Translations under genes and position numbers: made by a program
Origin: Todiramphus chloris collaris
Taxonomy: Eukaryota; Chordata; Aves; Coraciiformes; Alcedinidae
Direction of reading: 5' to 3'
Length of the DNA stretch: 64,000 bases
Assembly: GCA_025345505.1 (NCBI GenBank)
Contig: JANVCC010000014.1
Coordinates: 62,001 to 126,000 of the forward strand
The notes under the pieces: model-generated
The model's input: only the letters and a program-made list of their open reading frames with translations
The model's database searches: none
Told to the model about the DNA's origin: nothing
In this document: piece by piece, positions 38,061-49,880 of the stretch
Layout of the letters: the number at the start of each line of letters is the position of its first letter
Numbering within the stretch: position 1 is the stretch's first letter

Positions 38061-38130
38061 ATGCTCCATTTCTTCACTTAGAAAATGGGATGACTTTTAT
38101 TATTTAACTGAACTGTTGCAAGAATAAAAA
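38061..38130 (+). mobile_element. MIR-type SINE tail fossil
   Basis: TCCATTTCTTCACTTAGAAAATGGGATGA near 38066, followed by TTATTTAACTGAACTGTTGCAAGAATAAA, follows the order of the MIR-like tail (CATCTGTAAAATGGGGATAA...TTGTTGTGAGGATAAA). It lies about 290 bp behind the previous SINE fossil in the same orientation, so the two could be one interrupted element. Confidence 0.6.
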
Positions 38131-41100
38131 TCCTTTCATCTGAGAAAGTTATATTAATTAATTTTAGGTGATGAAATCAATGCACTCTACATTTGAACAG
38201 CTTACTTGAATAATTAATCAAAAATAAGCACTGCAATTCAGCAAATTTACAAACAGTACACACAAAATAACTATCTGAAACATGCAAGCATAGCCAAGTT
38301 ATACAGGGTATTGAGTAAATCAAATTCTGTTGACAGCAGCAAATACATTTTTGCAAAAGATAATAGATTATATTCCTCCATAGATATTTCAAGGAAAAAA
38401 AAAAAAAAAAAGAACTAAATAGTTGCTTTATTTCATTGTATTACCTTCACTCACTGTTGTTATAGAAGTTGAATGTGACAATACTATATACAAAGAATAC
38501 AACCCAAAGGAAATATACCCTGCCTACTCATTAAAGCACTGTGATAGCATTCTTTTCAAAACTGAATTCTGTAAAAAGTATGGCAGAGGCTGATGAACAT
38601 GAAGTTTCAAAAGAAAAAATAATGCCAAGTTTCCACGTTTTTTTCAACTTTATGGTTCACAATTTGTATCTTCAATAAAAAGTCCACTTTTCTGATTCAG
38701 ACTATGTTTTTTTTAAATGTCAAGTTCATTTCTATTAAAAAAATATCTATCATAATTGGAATTCGGGATTTTCAGAAAATCAAAATTAAATACTTGGTTA
38801 ATGACAACTTTCTGTTTGATTACCTGATCATGAAAATGCTCAGAACTTTGATTTATTGGGGAAACATTTATTTTAGACTTGAGTGCTGAAGTATGGAAGA
38901 GTATTTCTTCCTACTTAATTTTCTAGCATCATATAAAGTTAACGCTTTTTTCTCCCCAGGATATAGCAGGTCGGATTTGTTTGTCAGCTGGCATTCAAAT
39001 GAGTTTAAGCTTAAACAGCCTATTGCACAGATTTTGGAAAAGTAATCTCTTTGTCAACATTCCAATTCCCACAACTGATTTTAAAATCTGACTCTCTTTC
39101 CCATGTGTGAGTTAGCAAGAAAGGTTTTTCCTCTGTTTCTTGTCAGAATTTTATAATAGAATAGGGATTGCTGGTTACTAAGACCTATAATTCAACACGT
39201 ACTCTGTACTCAATTTGTTCAGCTGTGGTTAACTCAGGTAAAAACAGAGACCCTTTTATCATTGTAAGCTACAAGGCATTGAGTTTGCACCATACCTTCA
39301 TTCCCAACCACCTCTATAAGTACCATCTGTTCTCCTTATTTATGTTCACCTGCTTTCTAATTAGCACCTTGCAAAGCTGCACACCTGCAGCAGCTCTGTT
39401 CTCACCTCACTGCACATTTGCCATTAAATCTCCACAGCATACTCTGTGCAGAAATAATTTTGTCACTACAACATTATACGCCCTCCCCTTCCAGGGAACA
39501 CAGACACAAATCAACAGCTTACAATTATCTTATTCTTGGGTAACTGTAGCTATTCCTTTTCTTTTTTATCTTTACACATTTTCTCTCATGTCCTATGTCA
39601 GTATTGCAATTGGCTCTGTTAAGACCAGGGCAGGGAGATGAAGCCCAAAAAACAACCCCAAACAAACAAACCAACACAGAAACTCAGTTTTCTCTTTGGA
39701 TCTCATTAAGCAAGTATGGCAAACCACGGCCAAACATTTTGAAATGCTCTTGCTGTTGAAACATATACTTTTGCATTAGGCGCATTTCTTATAAAGTCAC
39801 ACCAACCCTGTTCTATTGAGTTGGTTGCTTTTGATGAAGGGTTATTTTATTTTTCTGTGTGTTGCATCACATTTTGTGTAAATCATATGCACATACAAAC
39901 ACACACTGCACTCACCTACAGGCCCAGCTGCTCATGAGTAATTTAGTTGTGAAGAAATTCAGCAAACCCTGAATACCATGTGGACAAAAAGCATCACTGC
40001 AGAGGGGTCTGATGTTGGATCAGATATTGAACTGCAGTAAGGAACATTGCTTCTTATGCATTCTCTTGCAGTAGAAAAACTGTGTTCCTCTCAGTCTGTC
40101 TTGTGATCAGTACACCCTTGTGATAGAATGTATTTTCCTTCAATTCCTAGACAAGTGTTCACGTGTATGTTTGTGAAGTGACAATCTTCCCTGATACTAT
40201 TTAAATCACCATTGTACAATTGTGGTTATTACTGATAAACTGCATGCATAATGCAATTTTTAATGTCTTAATGTATATGACTTATGTAAGTAAAAAAAGA
40301 AAAAAAAAAACAAAACAAAAGAACATTCTGTGATTTTCTTAATCCCCTAGTGCCTGTAAGTCTGTTCATGTGTGATCACTTACACCTCTTTGAAGCAGGT
40401 GGGATGGGATACTAAATAATACCCAAGCAGAACTATCATGAATCACTCACATTTTGTGGTCATGTTGCACAACTGTAAATAACTTCACCAAAGCCAGTAA
40501 GCTTAGACAGTCATATGCTCTCTTAAAATCAGAGTATTGCAGTCTTCACAAAATATAAAATTACAAAACACAGTAATGGAAAATTATGTCTGGGAAGAAA
40601 CTGATCCACATTACTATAACTGGTATATTTACCAAAAAAAAAAAAAAAAAGAGTAACCTATATACGGAAAGACATTTTCTACCTGAGTCATCTCCTCTGC
40701 TTAGCAGGGTTTTTCTGTGCCTTCAGTGTGGTAGATTACTGGTCTGTCAGTCAAGGGCTGGTCTGGAAGCTCTGTGCTGTTTACTGGTAGTTTTAAGAAA
40801 AGACTATGCAACTGATCATCATTGAAGAAAACAGTCATAATACATTGACTTTAATGGAAAAGCAGAATTAGGACTAAGAATATATGCAAGCAATTTAAGA
40901 GCAAAAACATTTAAAGGAAATTACACAGGATATTTGAGATCAGAACTTTTGGCACTGAAAAATACTTAACAAAAAATTAAAAACATGCTAAGAGATGGAA
41001 ATATGCAATACAATTCAGCTGCCATACACTTAGATGCAAAAAACACAGACATTTGCAATATAGAGATGATACTGCATGTTTGCAATTCAACAATAACCAA

Positions 41101-41544
41101 ATGCTAGCTTTGTAGTGTGCCTCTTCTAATGATGCTTCACTGGATTAGCATTAAAAGACTCCTGCCAATGAAGTACAGTTAATGTAAAGCTCAAGACAGT
41201 CATACAACACAAATACATCTAAGAAAAGCATTTCTCGACACACCTTCAGAAGGGGAAAACCCTAACCCATTTCCTGTCCTAATCCCTGTTTCAACTTGCA
41301 CAGCATATTTAGTTTCAATGATTGCACTACCTAACAGATACATTCCTGCACAAGAAGCCTAGTCAAGTGTTGAGATTATATCTTTATTTAAATAGTAAGA
41401 TAAAAATAGTGCCACTTGCATATTTTTGGGTAGTACTTCTCCCTAACCTGTGGTATTAAGAGCTAGATATCAATCTGTAACATTAATGCAGTGAAACAAG
41501 ACGTAACTCTAAAATCCGTATGAGAAAACATATTGCACAGTCAG
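38131..41544. other. unannotated AT-rich sequence
   Basis: No gene was recognised. The 157-codon frame at 39168-39641 (plus) is the longest non-repeat frame in the window, but it has no recognisable motif, no CpG or promoter context and an ordinary AT-rich composition. Short A/AAAC runs lie near 38395-38411, 40288-40320 and 40634-40650. Confidence 0.5.
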
Positions 41545-41858
41545 AGAACCTGGTCCAACTCCTCTGCTTAGGTAAGCTACCTACAGTCAGTTTCCTGGGG
41601 CCACATCCTTATAGCTTCTAAACATCTCCAATCTATAGAGTCCACAAACTCTCTGGACAGTCTGTGCCCATGATTGGTCACCCTCACAGTGGAAAAGTGT
41701 TCCCTGATGTTCAGAGGGAACCTTCTGTATTTTATATTGGGCCTGCTGCCTCTTGCCCTGCCACTGGGCACCACTGAAAAGACCCTGGTTCTGTCTTCTT
41801 TATGACCTCCCTTCACATACATATATATATATGAATATATATACATATTGACAAGATC
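41545..41858 (-). mobile_element. CR1 LINE 3' fragment, diverged
   Basis: The plus strand carries the reverse complement of CR1 3' phrases: CTGGTCCAACTCCTCTGCTTA near 41550, TCACCCTCACAGTGGAAAAGTGTTCC near 41678, and CCTCTTGCCCTGCCACTGGGC near 41750. The end has expanded into a TATA-rich microsatellite (41818-41846) within the part that normally encodes the ATATTTATAAG stretch. The octamer tail is lost. Confidence 0.85.
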
Positions 41859-44800
41859 ATGCAAAAGTCACAATTCAGCCTCAGGTATCACAAAGATTAG
41901 TTCAAACCTGTTTCAGTGTTGAGCCAATGTTGAAATGGCTGCATCTGGGAGTAGAAAATTATTGTAATACCTAAAACATGGACATCTGTCCTTAGAAAGG
42001 CAAGTCCTGATACCATTAAACATGCTGGACTTTTGATTTTTTTCTAAACTATGAGTTTAGAAGTGGGTCTGTCCCTGTGTGTGTCCATACACTCCAGAGA
42101 AGGGACAAAGTAGCCTGAATATGTCTGTACCCACCCATAGAGTTAGGAGTTCAAACAAAGTTAAGACAGAATACATAGAAAAAGCTAAATACCTGTGACA
42201 AGGCACTTCAGCACTTATGCACACTAAGAAGGAAATTGCCTGAAGCTACCTAGAAGGACATGCTAAGCCCATCCACTGTGGGGAATTCAAAGCAGAGTCA
42301 TCTCTTGGCCTTTGCTCCCAAACTAGCAGGGGTCATGCTTTGTAAACAGAAGGAAGACATCATTTAGGCATTCATGTCACCATCCAGCTTTTCTAGTACC
42401 CTAGTTGTTAACGTATTCAGATGAGGTGTGAGATTCCAGTCTTTTATCAGTGATGTCTTCTTCTAGGAAAGTGTCCAGCTACCTGAATATAGGATTGACT
42501 AAGAGGGAATGTACATCACTGCTGTGTTATAGCTGGACCACTATTCAACCAAGATATAAGGGTAGTTACTTTTTTTCACAAATACTTCTTCTAGCTGATT
42601 CTATGATTATTCATAATAAAAATTATTACATTTTAAGCACACTAATCATGTATAATTGACTAAAATCAATCTACCTCTATTCTTTGTTCTTTCTTCACAA
42701 AATGCATTCTGAAATGCCTCTATGCAGTCAGAGAAAAATTGCTTACAATATGTCAAATAAATGACTCCCATAGAAGATAGTTTATAAAAAACATCATACA
42801 CACATAAATACTGAAATTAATGTGTTTGTTTTGCAGTACCAATGCAATTAAGTCCTGTCATTTTTGTATACAGCCTTGAGAATCACAGCAGCAGTTATCA
42901 TTAATCAGAAGAAAGAATACAATGAATACTAATCTGCATAAAGAAAAATAATCTGTTATTTTCTGACTGGTACCAAAGTGGGAACACAAGTCATTTACAA
43001 GACTTATATATGTTTATATCCCCAGAGAATTTAGCATTATAACTAGACTTTGACTGATTAAACATAATGTCCCAGTGATAAGGTAATTCACACAATTCAC
43101 AAAATTCACACATAACATTGATATAAAATATTTTAGTAACAGAACTGTGAGGATAACTCAATAAATTGTTTCTGCAAAGAATTCTGCTGCTTATGAAATA
43201 CATGCCGCATTCTAAAAATACATTTTTTTCTCAAATGTTTTATTACATTCTACCAGTCCAGTTGGTGGGGGGTGCAGGAAATAGGGGTTTGATCTTGCTC
43301 ATTCTTGGAGCTGACTATGAAAATTTCAATGGAAGCATTTACTGTTCAATCTGTGTTATTTCTTTTAGCCACACAGTATGTTTCATGCATTGTGAATGGA
43401 AGAATTCATAGCCCCTTTTTGCTTGAATTCTATACCTCCAGGTATAAAAACCCTCCTTGAAGACCAGTGCAAACAATTTTACCATTTATTACAAACACAA
43501 CTGACTACACAGATATTCAATCACACAAATAGTAAGATAGATTTGTTGTGAAATACTCAGCAAACAGTTCTGCAATACAGTAACAGTTGCATCTATTAAG
43601 CAAATTCATAAAATAAAATTTCTCTCAAGATTTCTCTGATATCTCTGAAAAAATGTGGAATGTGGCCAGCATCTGTGGTTTGTATCAAAATATTGATAAT
43701 TCTGATTTTTTAATGAGCTTTTTCATACAACAGGGTATATTCTACAGAAGCTATGAGTTACAAACATTTTTATAGACACTTTTCCTTGTTGCTTCAGTGT
43801 CAGTATGGTTGTGGTTGGTCTCAAAATGTACTATTATATCCAGATTTCCTTTACAAAGAAATGGTTTGGCTGTATTAGCTTTTAAGCTAGTGTTTTACAG
43901 TTTTCCCATGAAGTATTGCATGGATGTGCTTCATAATTTAATTCTGCAGAGTGCTGAACAGAGAAGGGCAAGTGAGCATGTAAAAATCCATGGATTATGA
44001 ATGTATTCCTATGAACTTGCTGCTGGGCAGTAGCAGTGCTGACTGCTGGAATTACTAAAAAAGGGCTATGTTTCTCCATTATATCAGCAATACAAAATGG
44101 TGTACTCGCATCCCTTCTGTATAAATGGAGTTTTAAATCAGTTAACTTGGACAAAGTAAAAAGGAATTTTACCTTCACGAACCCAGAGTCTCACAGCGAA
44201 AAATAACCCACAGAGTCTATATGTGGCACTCCAATGTGTAAATAAATCATCTCTTAATCTCTTCAAAGATTGCTGATGGACAAATATCCCAATACAAGAG
44301 TTTCTGCTATTTTACAGTTTATCAGGCTTCCCCATTGATTTTTCAAGCTCTTTCCATGACAAATGCTTGAATTATTTGGATAAGAGAAAAGGGGAAACCA
44401 AAATAAAAAATGACTATATCTTCATTAAAGTATTTTCCTCATCTATGTTTTAGCTAGCTTGAAGTAGAATACATTTTATCTCTCCTTGTTTAACTTCATA
44501 GTATTAATAGTTGTTTGATCTAGATAAATATACAATTGCATAATGCGCGCAGCTACACAACTTTTGGGGCTTTTTTATTTAAGGAAAATTACATGTACGT
44601 TCACTAAAACTGTAACACTGTAGGTTCATTTGCTCTAAAAACTGGCCTATTGAGGAAGTGTAAGCTGCATTGTATCTACAGAAGTGCAAAGTATTAGCAT
44701 ATTTCAAATCTGTGAAGCTTCATGGATGAGCAAACAAAAATAATCACTGTTGCACTCATCTGTGTCAGACAGCAGTATGGATATATACTTCTGCTGCTGA

Positions 44801-46520
44801 AATCTTCATTTTTTTTAATTTGCACAACCAGTAAAGAATGCACAAGACAAAGTACTTGAATTAATATCCATCAGGCAAAAATAAAGGTACTGTAATTGTG
44901 ATTGTTGTTTCATCTTAAAGGTTTGTTTGTGGGATTTTATAGCTCCAGCCATAAACAGGTCATATCAACTAATTCAAAGCATCTTTTAACAAAATGAATT
45001 TAGATATTATCATAAGAACAGCCAACCATATTCAGAAGGGTTTGTGTTTAGGAGTAGGTTAGTTGAAAAGTATTTTGAAATATGAGGGCCAACATTTTTC
45101 TCCCATTAAATACAAAGAAATACAAGAGGGTTCCACTGGAGCAGCATAGAGGCTTAAATGAGCTTTTTGATTCCAAAGCAGATGAATAAACAAACAGAAA
45201 ATACAAACAATCATTTGCATGCCTCTGTTCATAAATGCCTCACAGCTGCATATATTCCTATGAGACCTTCTTAGCATACGTGGAAGGGAATAATTGATCA
45301 ATGTTTCATTTGGATGTTTGATTTAAACTTTATTGTTTATAAATAAACCAATCTGTTTGTTTATTTATTCCCTTGTGTACTGTGCTTCACAGCAAAACCT
45401 GATAAAATGTAATAGAAATCAAGTATATATGGTTCTATTGATACTAGACATATTTTGTAGTGGTTATTAAATCAATTAAGATTTAGTAGGTAACTGTCTC
45501 AGACAGAAAATGTTGTGAGATGATTTAAGAACCCTATAGTAAAGAATGCAATTCTATATTAAATTATGTGGAAAAATGAACATAAGGAACAGAAAGCCAG
45601 TGGAACAGAATGCAATTTTTTTCAGAACATGAATAAAAATCCAAGATAAAAAAATGTTGTTGTTTAAAAGAAACAGTAAGATCACTGTGCAGTGACTATT
45701 TTTCATGAAAATATTAGGCATGTTTATATCTACTGTACATGGATCAGAGGTGCTTTTTTGTGTAAAGTAGATAAAATCCTATTGATTGAGGATTTTAAAA
45801 AAAAATTGTCATGCATATAAAGTGCAGATTATGGGTCCATAACTATATGCATTGCCATGAAAATAAAAACAGCTGTGAGGAGTTGTGCTGTCTGTTGTAC
45901 CAATGGAATGAAGAGCAAAACCTATTTCAAAGCACAGCAGACTAGAAAATAGAGTAGGCTGTGGCATGCACTATGCATAACATTGTATTTTTGGATTGGT
46001 CAAATGGATTTTTGCTGTTACTTTACACAAATTTCAATGAATTAAGATTTCTGAAGTAGTGAGGGAGAAAAAAAAAAAGTCAAGTAGAGACAGATTCACA
46101 AGTAAGAATGTTCAGTATTAATTTCCTACAAAATTGATAAAATGTGCATATGCCCATTCACAGCTGCAGGAAAGGTACTGCATTTCTATGTCTTTTTCTC
46201 AGAAAAATTTCTTCAGACTAAGATGGAAAGTTATAGCCCTGCTTTGCCATTCACAACTTCATGTAACACAGCAATCACAGATTATTGCCTCTTAGTCCCT
46301 CGGTAAAGGTCATGTTTGTAAATTTGCTCCATATTTGTGTAATTCAAATTCATTAAACTTATATTGATAGCTGTTGCCAGAAGGCTATCACAAGGTTAGG
46401 GACAGGTATTTGGACTGTCAGATTATATTTTTATTATTTGTGAGTAGGTGATTAACTGCTGAATAGCTCCAAATACAACCTTTTTTTTTTTTTTTTCCTT
46501 TAGAGGTCAAAATATCTCAA
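41859..46520. other. unannotated AT-rich sequence
   Basis: No gene or repeat family was recognised in about 4.7 kb. The part at 44400-46100 is free of recognisable repeats. A T run lies at about 46482-46497, just outside the next CR1. Confidence 0.5.
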
Positions 46521-47276
46521 TTCATAGAATTATAGAATTGTCAGGGTTGGAAGGGACCATAAAGATCATCTAGTCCCAACTCCCCTGCCAATGGCAGGGA
46601 TACCTTCCACTAGATCAGGTTGCTCAGAGTCCCATTCAGCCTGGTCTTAAAAACTTCCAAGTATGGGGCTTCCACCACCTCTCTGGGCAGTCCTTTCCAG
46701 TGTTTCACCACCCTCATGGTGAAGAAATTCTTCCTAATGACTAATCTGAATCAACCTATCTCTAGTTTTAATCCATTCCTTCTAGTCCTATCACTGCCCG
46801 ACAGCCTAAAAAGTCCCTCCCCAGCTTTTTTGTAGGCCCCCTTCAGGTACTGAAAGGTCACTAGTAGGTCTCCCCAGAGTCTTCTCTTCTTCAGACTGAA
46901 CAACCCCAACTCTCTCAGTCTGTCCTCATAGGAGAAGTGTTCCAACCCTCAGATCATCCTTGTGGCCCTTCTCTGGATATATTCCAGCACATCCATATTC
47001 TTCCTGTAACTGGGGCTCCAGAACTGGACGCAGCACTCCAGATGAGGTCTCACAAGAGTGGAGTAGAGGGGGAGAATCACCTCCCTCGACCTGCTGACCA
47101 CACTTCTCTTGATGCAGCCTAGGATACAATTTTCTCTCTGGGCTGGAAGAGCACACTGATCGCTCATGTTTTGATTCTCATCCACCAGCACTCCCAAGTC
47201 CTTTTCTTCATGGCTGCTCTCAAGCCAGTCACTGCACAGCCTATATCAGTACTTGGGATTGCCCCAACCCAGATGG
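46521..47276 (-). mobile_element. CR1 LINE 3' fragment, 0.75 kb
   Basis: On the minus strand the copy ends in octamer-like repeats (plus TTCATAGAATTATAGAATTG at 46521-46540). It includes GGTTGGAAGGGACCAT, the GTGAAACACTGGAAAGGACTG phrase (plus 46690-46710) and the end of ORF2. Translated fragments on the minus strand show CR1 C-terminal phrases such as [15 protein letters not shown] and RRATRMI (46949-47197) and [20 protein letters not shown] (46751-46945). These lie in different frames, so at least one frameshift separates them. The copy is truncated at about 47276, upstream of the RT catalytic motifs. Confidence 0.93.
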
Positions 47277-47994
47277 AGTAATAAACATTGCAGAACTGAA
47301 AATTCTCTGATATCAGATTTTGCTGTATTTCATAACAAAGAAAATCAGTATGAAATATTTATGTTAAATACTTTCAGAGAAAGATATAGCAAGAACACAA
47401 GAATGATGGCACCAAATAATCAGTATCACTCTACCATTGTAACTGAAATATCCAACTGGGATGTAACTGCCCTCTAGTGAATGCAACAATATGTATCATC
47501 TTATATTTCAAGCAACATGGACATTCATCCCAAAACATTAGACTGAGACCATCCTGTTTTTATGCAACATCCAAAATAATGCAACATCCTTTATGCAACA
47601 TTGGCCAATACCTGTCCATGGAGGTTCAGACTGGTGATGAAGGACAGTAAGCCAAACAACTGCTTTCTTTCACCTGTCAGACAGAATCAATTCTCCCAGT
47701 CTTAAATTTCATATTTTATTTTATTAAAGAGGTGGGGTTTTTAAGCTTCAATGCTGTTTTCCAATGCCTTCAATATAAAAAAATGCAAGCCCATTTTTTA
47801 TTCAGTAGCTAGAAACTTTGATATATAATTCCTTTCCTCCCACACAGTTTATGGATACCTAGGTCACTGCAAGTGGAAAGTTGTGGAAACGTATCATTTC
47901 TCTAGAACTATTTATTTAAGAGAATCGAGGAAATTAATTAGCAGGCTCGATTTCCTTCCTTGACCATTTAACTCATGACAGCAAGCACAATGAC
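47277..47994. other. unannotated sequence with ATGCAACAT repeats
   Basis: No gene was seen. Three copies of ATGCAACAT lie at 47562, 47579 and 47593 within 40 bp. Confidence 0.5.
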
Positions 47995-48560
47995 AATGGT
48001 TAACCCCCACTCTGGCTGGGGGTTACAAGCTCAGTGCCACACACTGCCACCCCAGACAGGGGCTCCCAGTGTGACAGCTGCCCCCAGGTCTCTGAGCATG
48101 CCAGATGTGGAGAACTAGATACCCATCCACAACCTAGCATGTCCTCATAAAATCACATTGCCAAAACAGCTCCTGATGAGCAATGGTGCCAGTGTGTGAG
48201 GGAGAGACCAGCTGGAGGGCAAAGTGGAGGCCAGCAAGGAGGCCTGGGGAGGCTGCTGGGATGAGAGACATCAGTGTGAAAGGTGGCTGCGGTAACAGGT
48301 CATGACACGGTGGAGGTTGGGCAGTGGGGGCATCTGGCATGGCTTGTGAGGGAGGCTGGACCCAGGAGAACAAGGCAGCCCCTCAGGGAGGCCACCAGAG
48401 GCTCAGGGAGGTCAGGAACAGTGTTGGAGATGCCAGCTCTGTAGGGAGACAGCAAAGGCTGGTGCTGCATGGGGGAGATGGAGGTAAAGGCCATAAGGGC
48501 TGCAAGGGCTGCAGTAGAGCGGGAGGGAGGAAGGGAGAAAGAAGGGATGAAAGGAGTGAG
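47995..48560. other. GC-rich, CpG-poor block of unknown origin
   Basis: This half-kilobase is clearly more G/C-rich than anything around it, yet has few CpG, which fits an old methylated insertion rather than a CpG-island promoter. The 3' part is G/A-rich (GGGAGGGAGGAAGGGAG near 48520-48545). An AATAAA-containing phrase, TTTCTAATAAAACAG, follows at about 48590-48605. The open frames on both strands (plus 48324-48722; minus 48134-48373, 48300-48494, 48383-48577) are GC artefacts without recognisable domains. It might be an LTR or part of an unfamiliar repeat. Confidence 0.4.
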
Positions 48561-48641
48561 GGAGAAGATTTCTGCATTAAACTTTGTATTTCTAATAAAA
48601 CAGATTTAGGATTTGCCTTGTTAAGAAATATTGTTGTGTGT

Positions 48642-48697
48642 GTTTATTTCATTAGATACATTATTATTTGTATTTATTTCATTAGATACATTATTAT
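48642..48697 (+). repeat. 30-bp-period tandem duplication
   Basis: TTTATTTCATTAGATACATTATTAT occurs at 48643 and again at 48673, identical over 25 bp. It is AT-rich and gives the duplicated YFIRYIII peptide in the frame across it. Confidence 0.92.
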
Positions 48698-48699
48698 AT

Positions 48700-49764
48700 T
48701 GCACATGCAGGCAGACAACTGAAGTAACAGCCTACCTTCATCACTGCATTTTATACTTTTGTGCTTTATTTTCATCTCTTACTCTCTGTCAACAAATTTT
48801 TATTCCAAACTTGTTTTGTGCCAACATGGAGCACTGCATCCAGTTTATTCTGTGCTGAAAGCAATTTAGAGAAGTAATATAAATGAAATACCATCTCATA
48901 AGACGTAACATAATAATGAAGCAGTCAGTCCTCTTCTGCCCGAGGACTTCACATTACCACATCAACATCAGCTCTTCCCTTTGAATATCTTTCTTTGTGA
49001 GGCCAAGAGAGCCGGCTATTCTTTTATCCTCCAAAAAGTCAGTTGTGACTATGCCATAACTCCATCTCCTTTCATGGAAACAGAATTAAAACAAAGCAAT
49101 AAACTACAAGCTTAGAATATGTCCATGTACAAAAATTATTGAATAGATTGGGATGATTCCCTGGTTTACAGTCCAACGCGTTTTAAGGATGGTCCTATGG
49201 CATTCCTGTTTCAGAGCTCAAGAGCAATAGTAACGTCTAACTGCAGATGTTTTTTAAGAGTAGTACCTCTGTTACATAGTTTAGTCCCCAGTTATGGCTT
49301 CTTTGAAATAGTCTTTTGAACTGCATGTCCCTGTCTGTGTTTTTGTATGACTGAATGCAGGCAGCACCATTCTTAAAGCTGTAGGAATGGTTGAAAAGAA
49401 TGATCAGCAAAAACAGCAGAGAATTATTTCTTAGCACAGACTGTCAGCTGGGCAGCAGTAAGGAGTACATACAGTTGAAGTAAAAAAAAAAAACAAAAAC
49501 AAAAACAAAAAAAACCCCAACAAAACAAAACAGAAAAAAAGTGATCACAAATACTTCATAAAAATTATCAAATACTGCATTCATTACAAATATCTAGATG
49601 TATGCATCATTGAAAAGAACAAATGTGAAAAGTCAGATCATCAGTTTTCTGATCTTGTCAAGATCGACATTAAAGAAATACACACATATATATATATATA
49701 AGTTTAAATACATGTAGAATGAAAGGAAACTCTGGAGGTTCCAAATCAGTGAACTTTCAAGGCA
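48700..49764. other. unannotated AT-rich sequence
   Basis: No gene was seen. An A-rich tract with AAAAC units lies at about 49482-49532 and a short (TA)n at about 49688-49700. Confidence 0.5.
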
Positions 49765-49880
49765 GGTGAGGTTACTCTGGCTTTGTCCAGACCAGGTTAG
49801 AACAGCTTCATGGGTGGAGGCTCCAGAGCCTCTCTGGCAGCTGGTCCAGAATCACATTGTTAGCCACTGTGAATCCACAG
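49765..49880 (-). mobile_element. possible CR1 remnant
   Basis: The phrase TGGGTGGAGGCTCCAGAGCCTCTCTGGCAGCTGGTCCAGAATCACATTG... is similar in order to the reverse complement of the CR1 3' UTR (a gaggctccacaacctctctgggcagcctgttccag...ccctcactgtga order), including CCACTGTGAA at the end. It is short and without the octamer tail, so I hold it loosely. Confidence 0.4.

Noticed and set aside
39168-39641. 157-codon open frame on the plus strand, longest outside repeats
   Set aside because: It has no recognisable domain or conserved motif, no convincing promoter or splice context, and the composition of the surrounding noncoding DNA. A frame of this length is expected by chance in 64 kb.
41818-41850. 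TATA-rich stretch that could pass for a promoter
   Set aside because: It is a microsatellite expanded within a CR1 3' fragment.
46200-46330. Possible MIR core near AGCCCTGCTTTGCCATTCAC
   Set aside because: Only one short phrase fits and the tail does not follow, so it is too weak to call.
48324-48722. 132-codon frame ending in duplicated YFIRYIII segments
   Set aside because: It combines a GC-rich block with an AT-rich 30-bp tandem duplication; no family resemblance, and other frames in the block are equally open.
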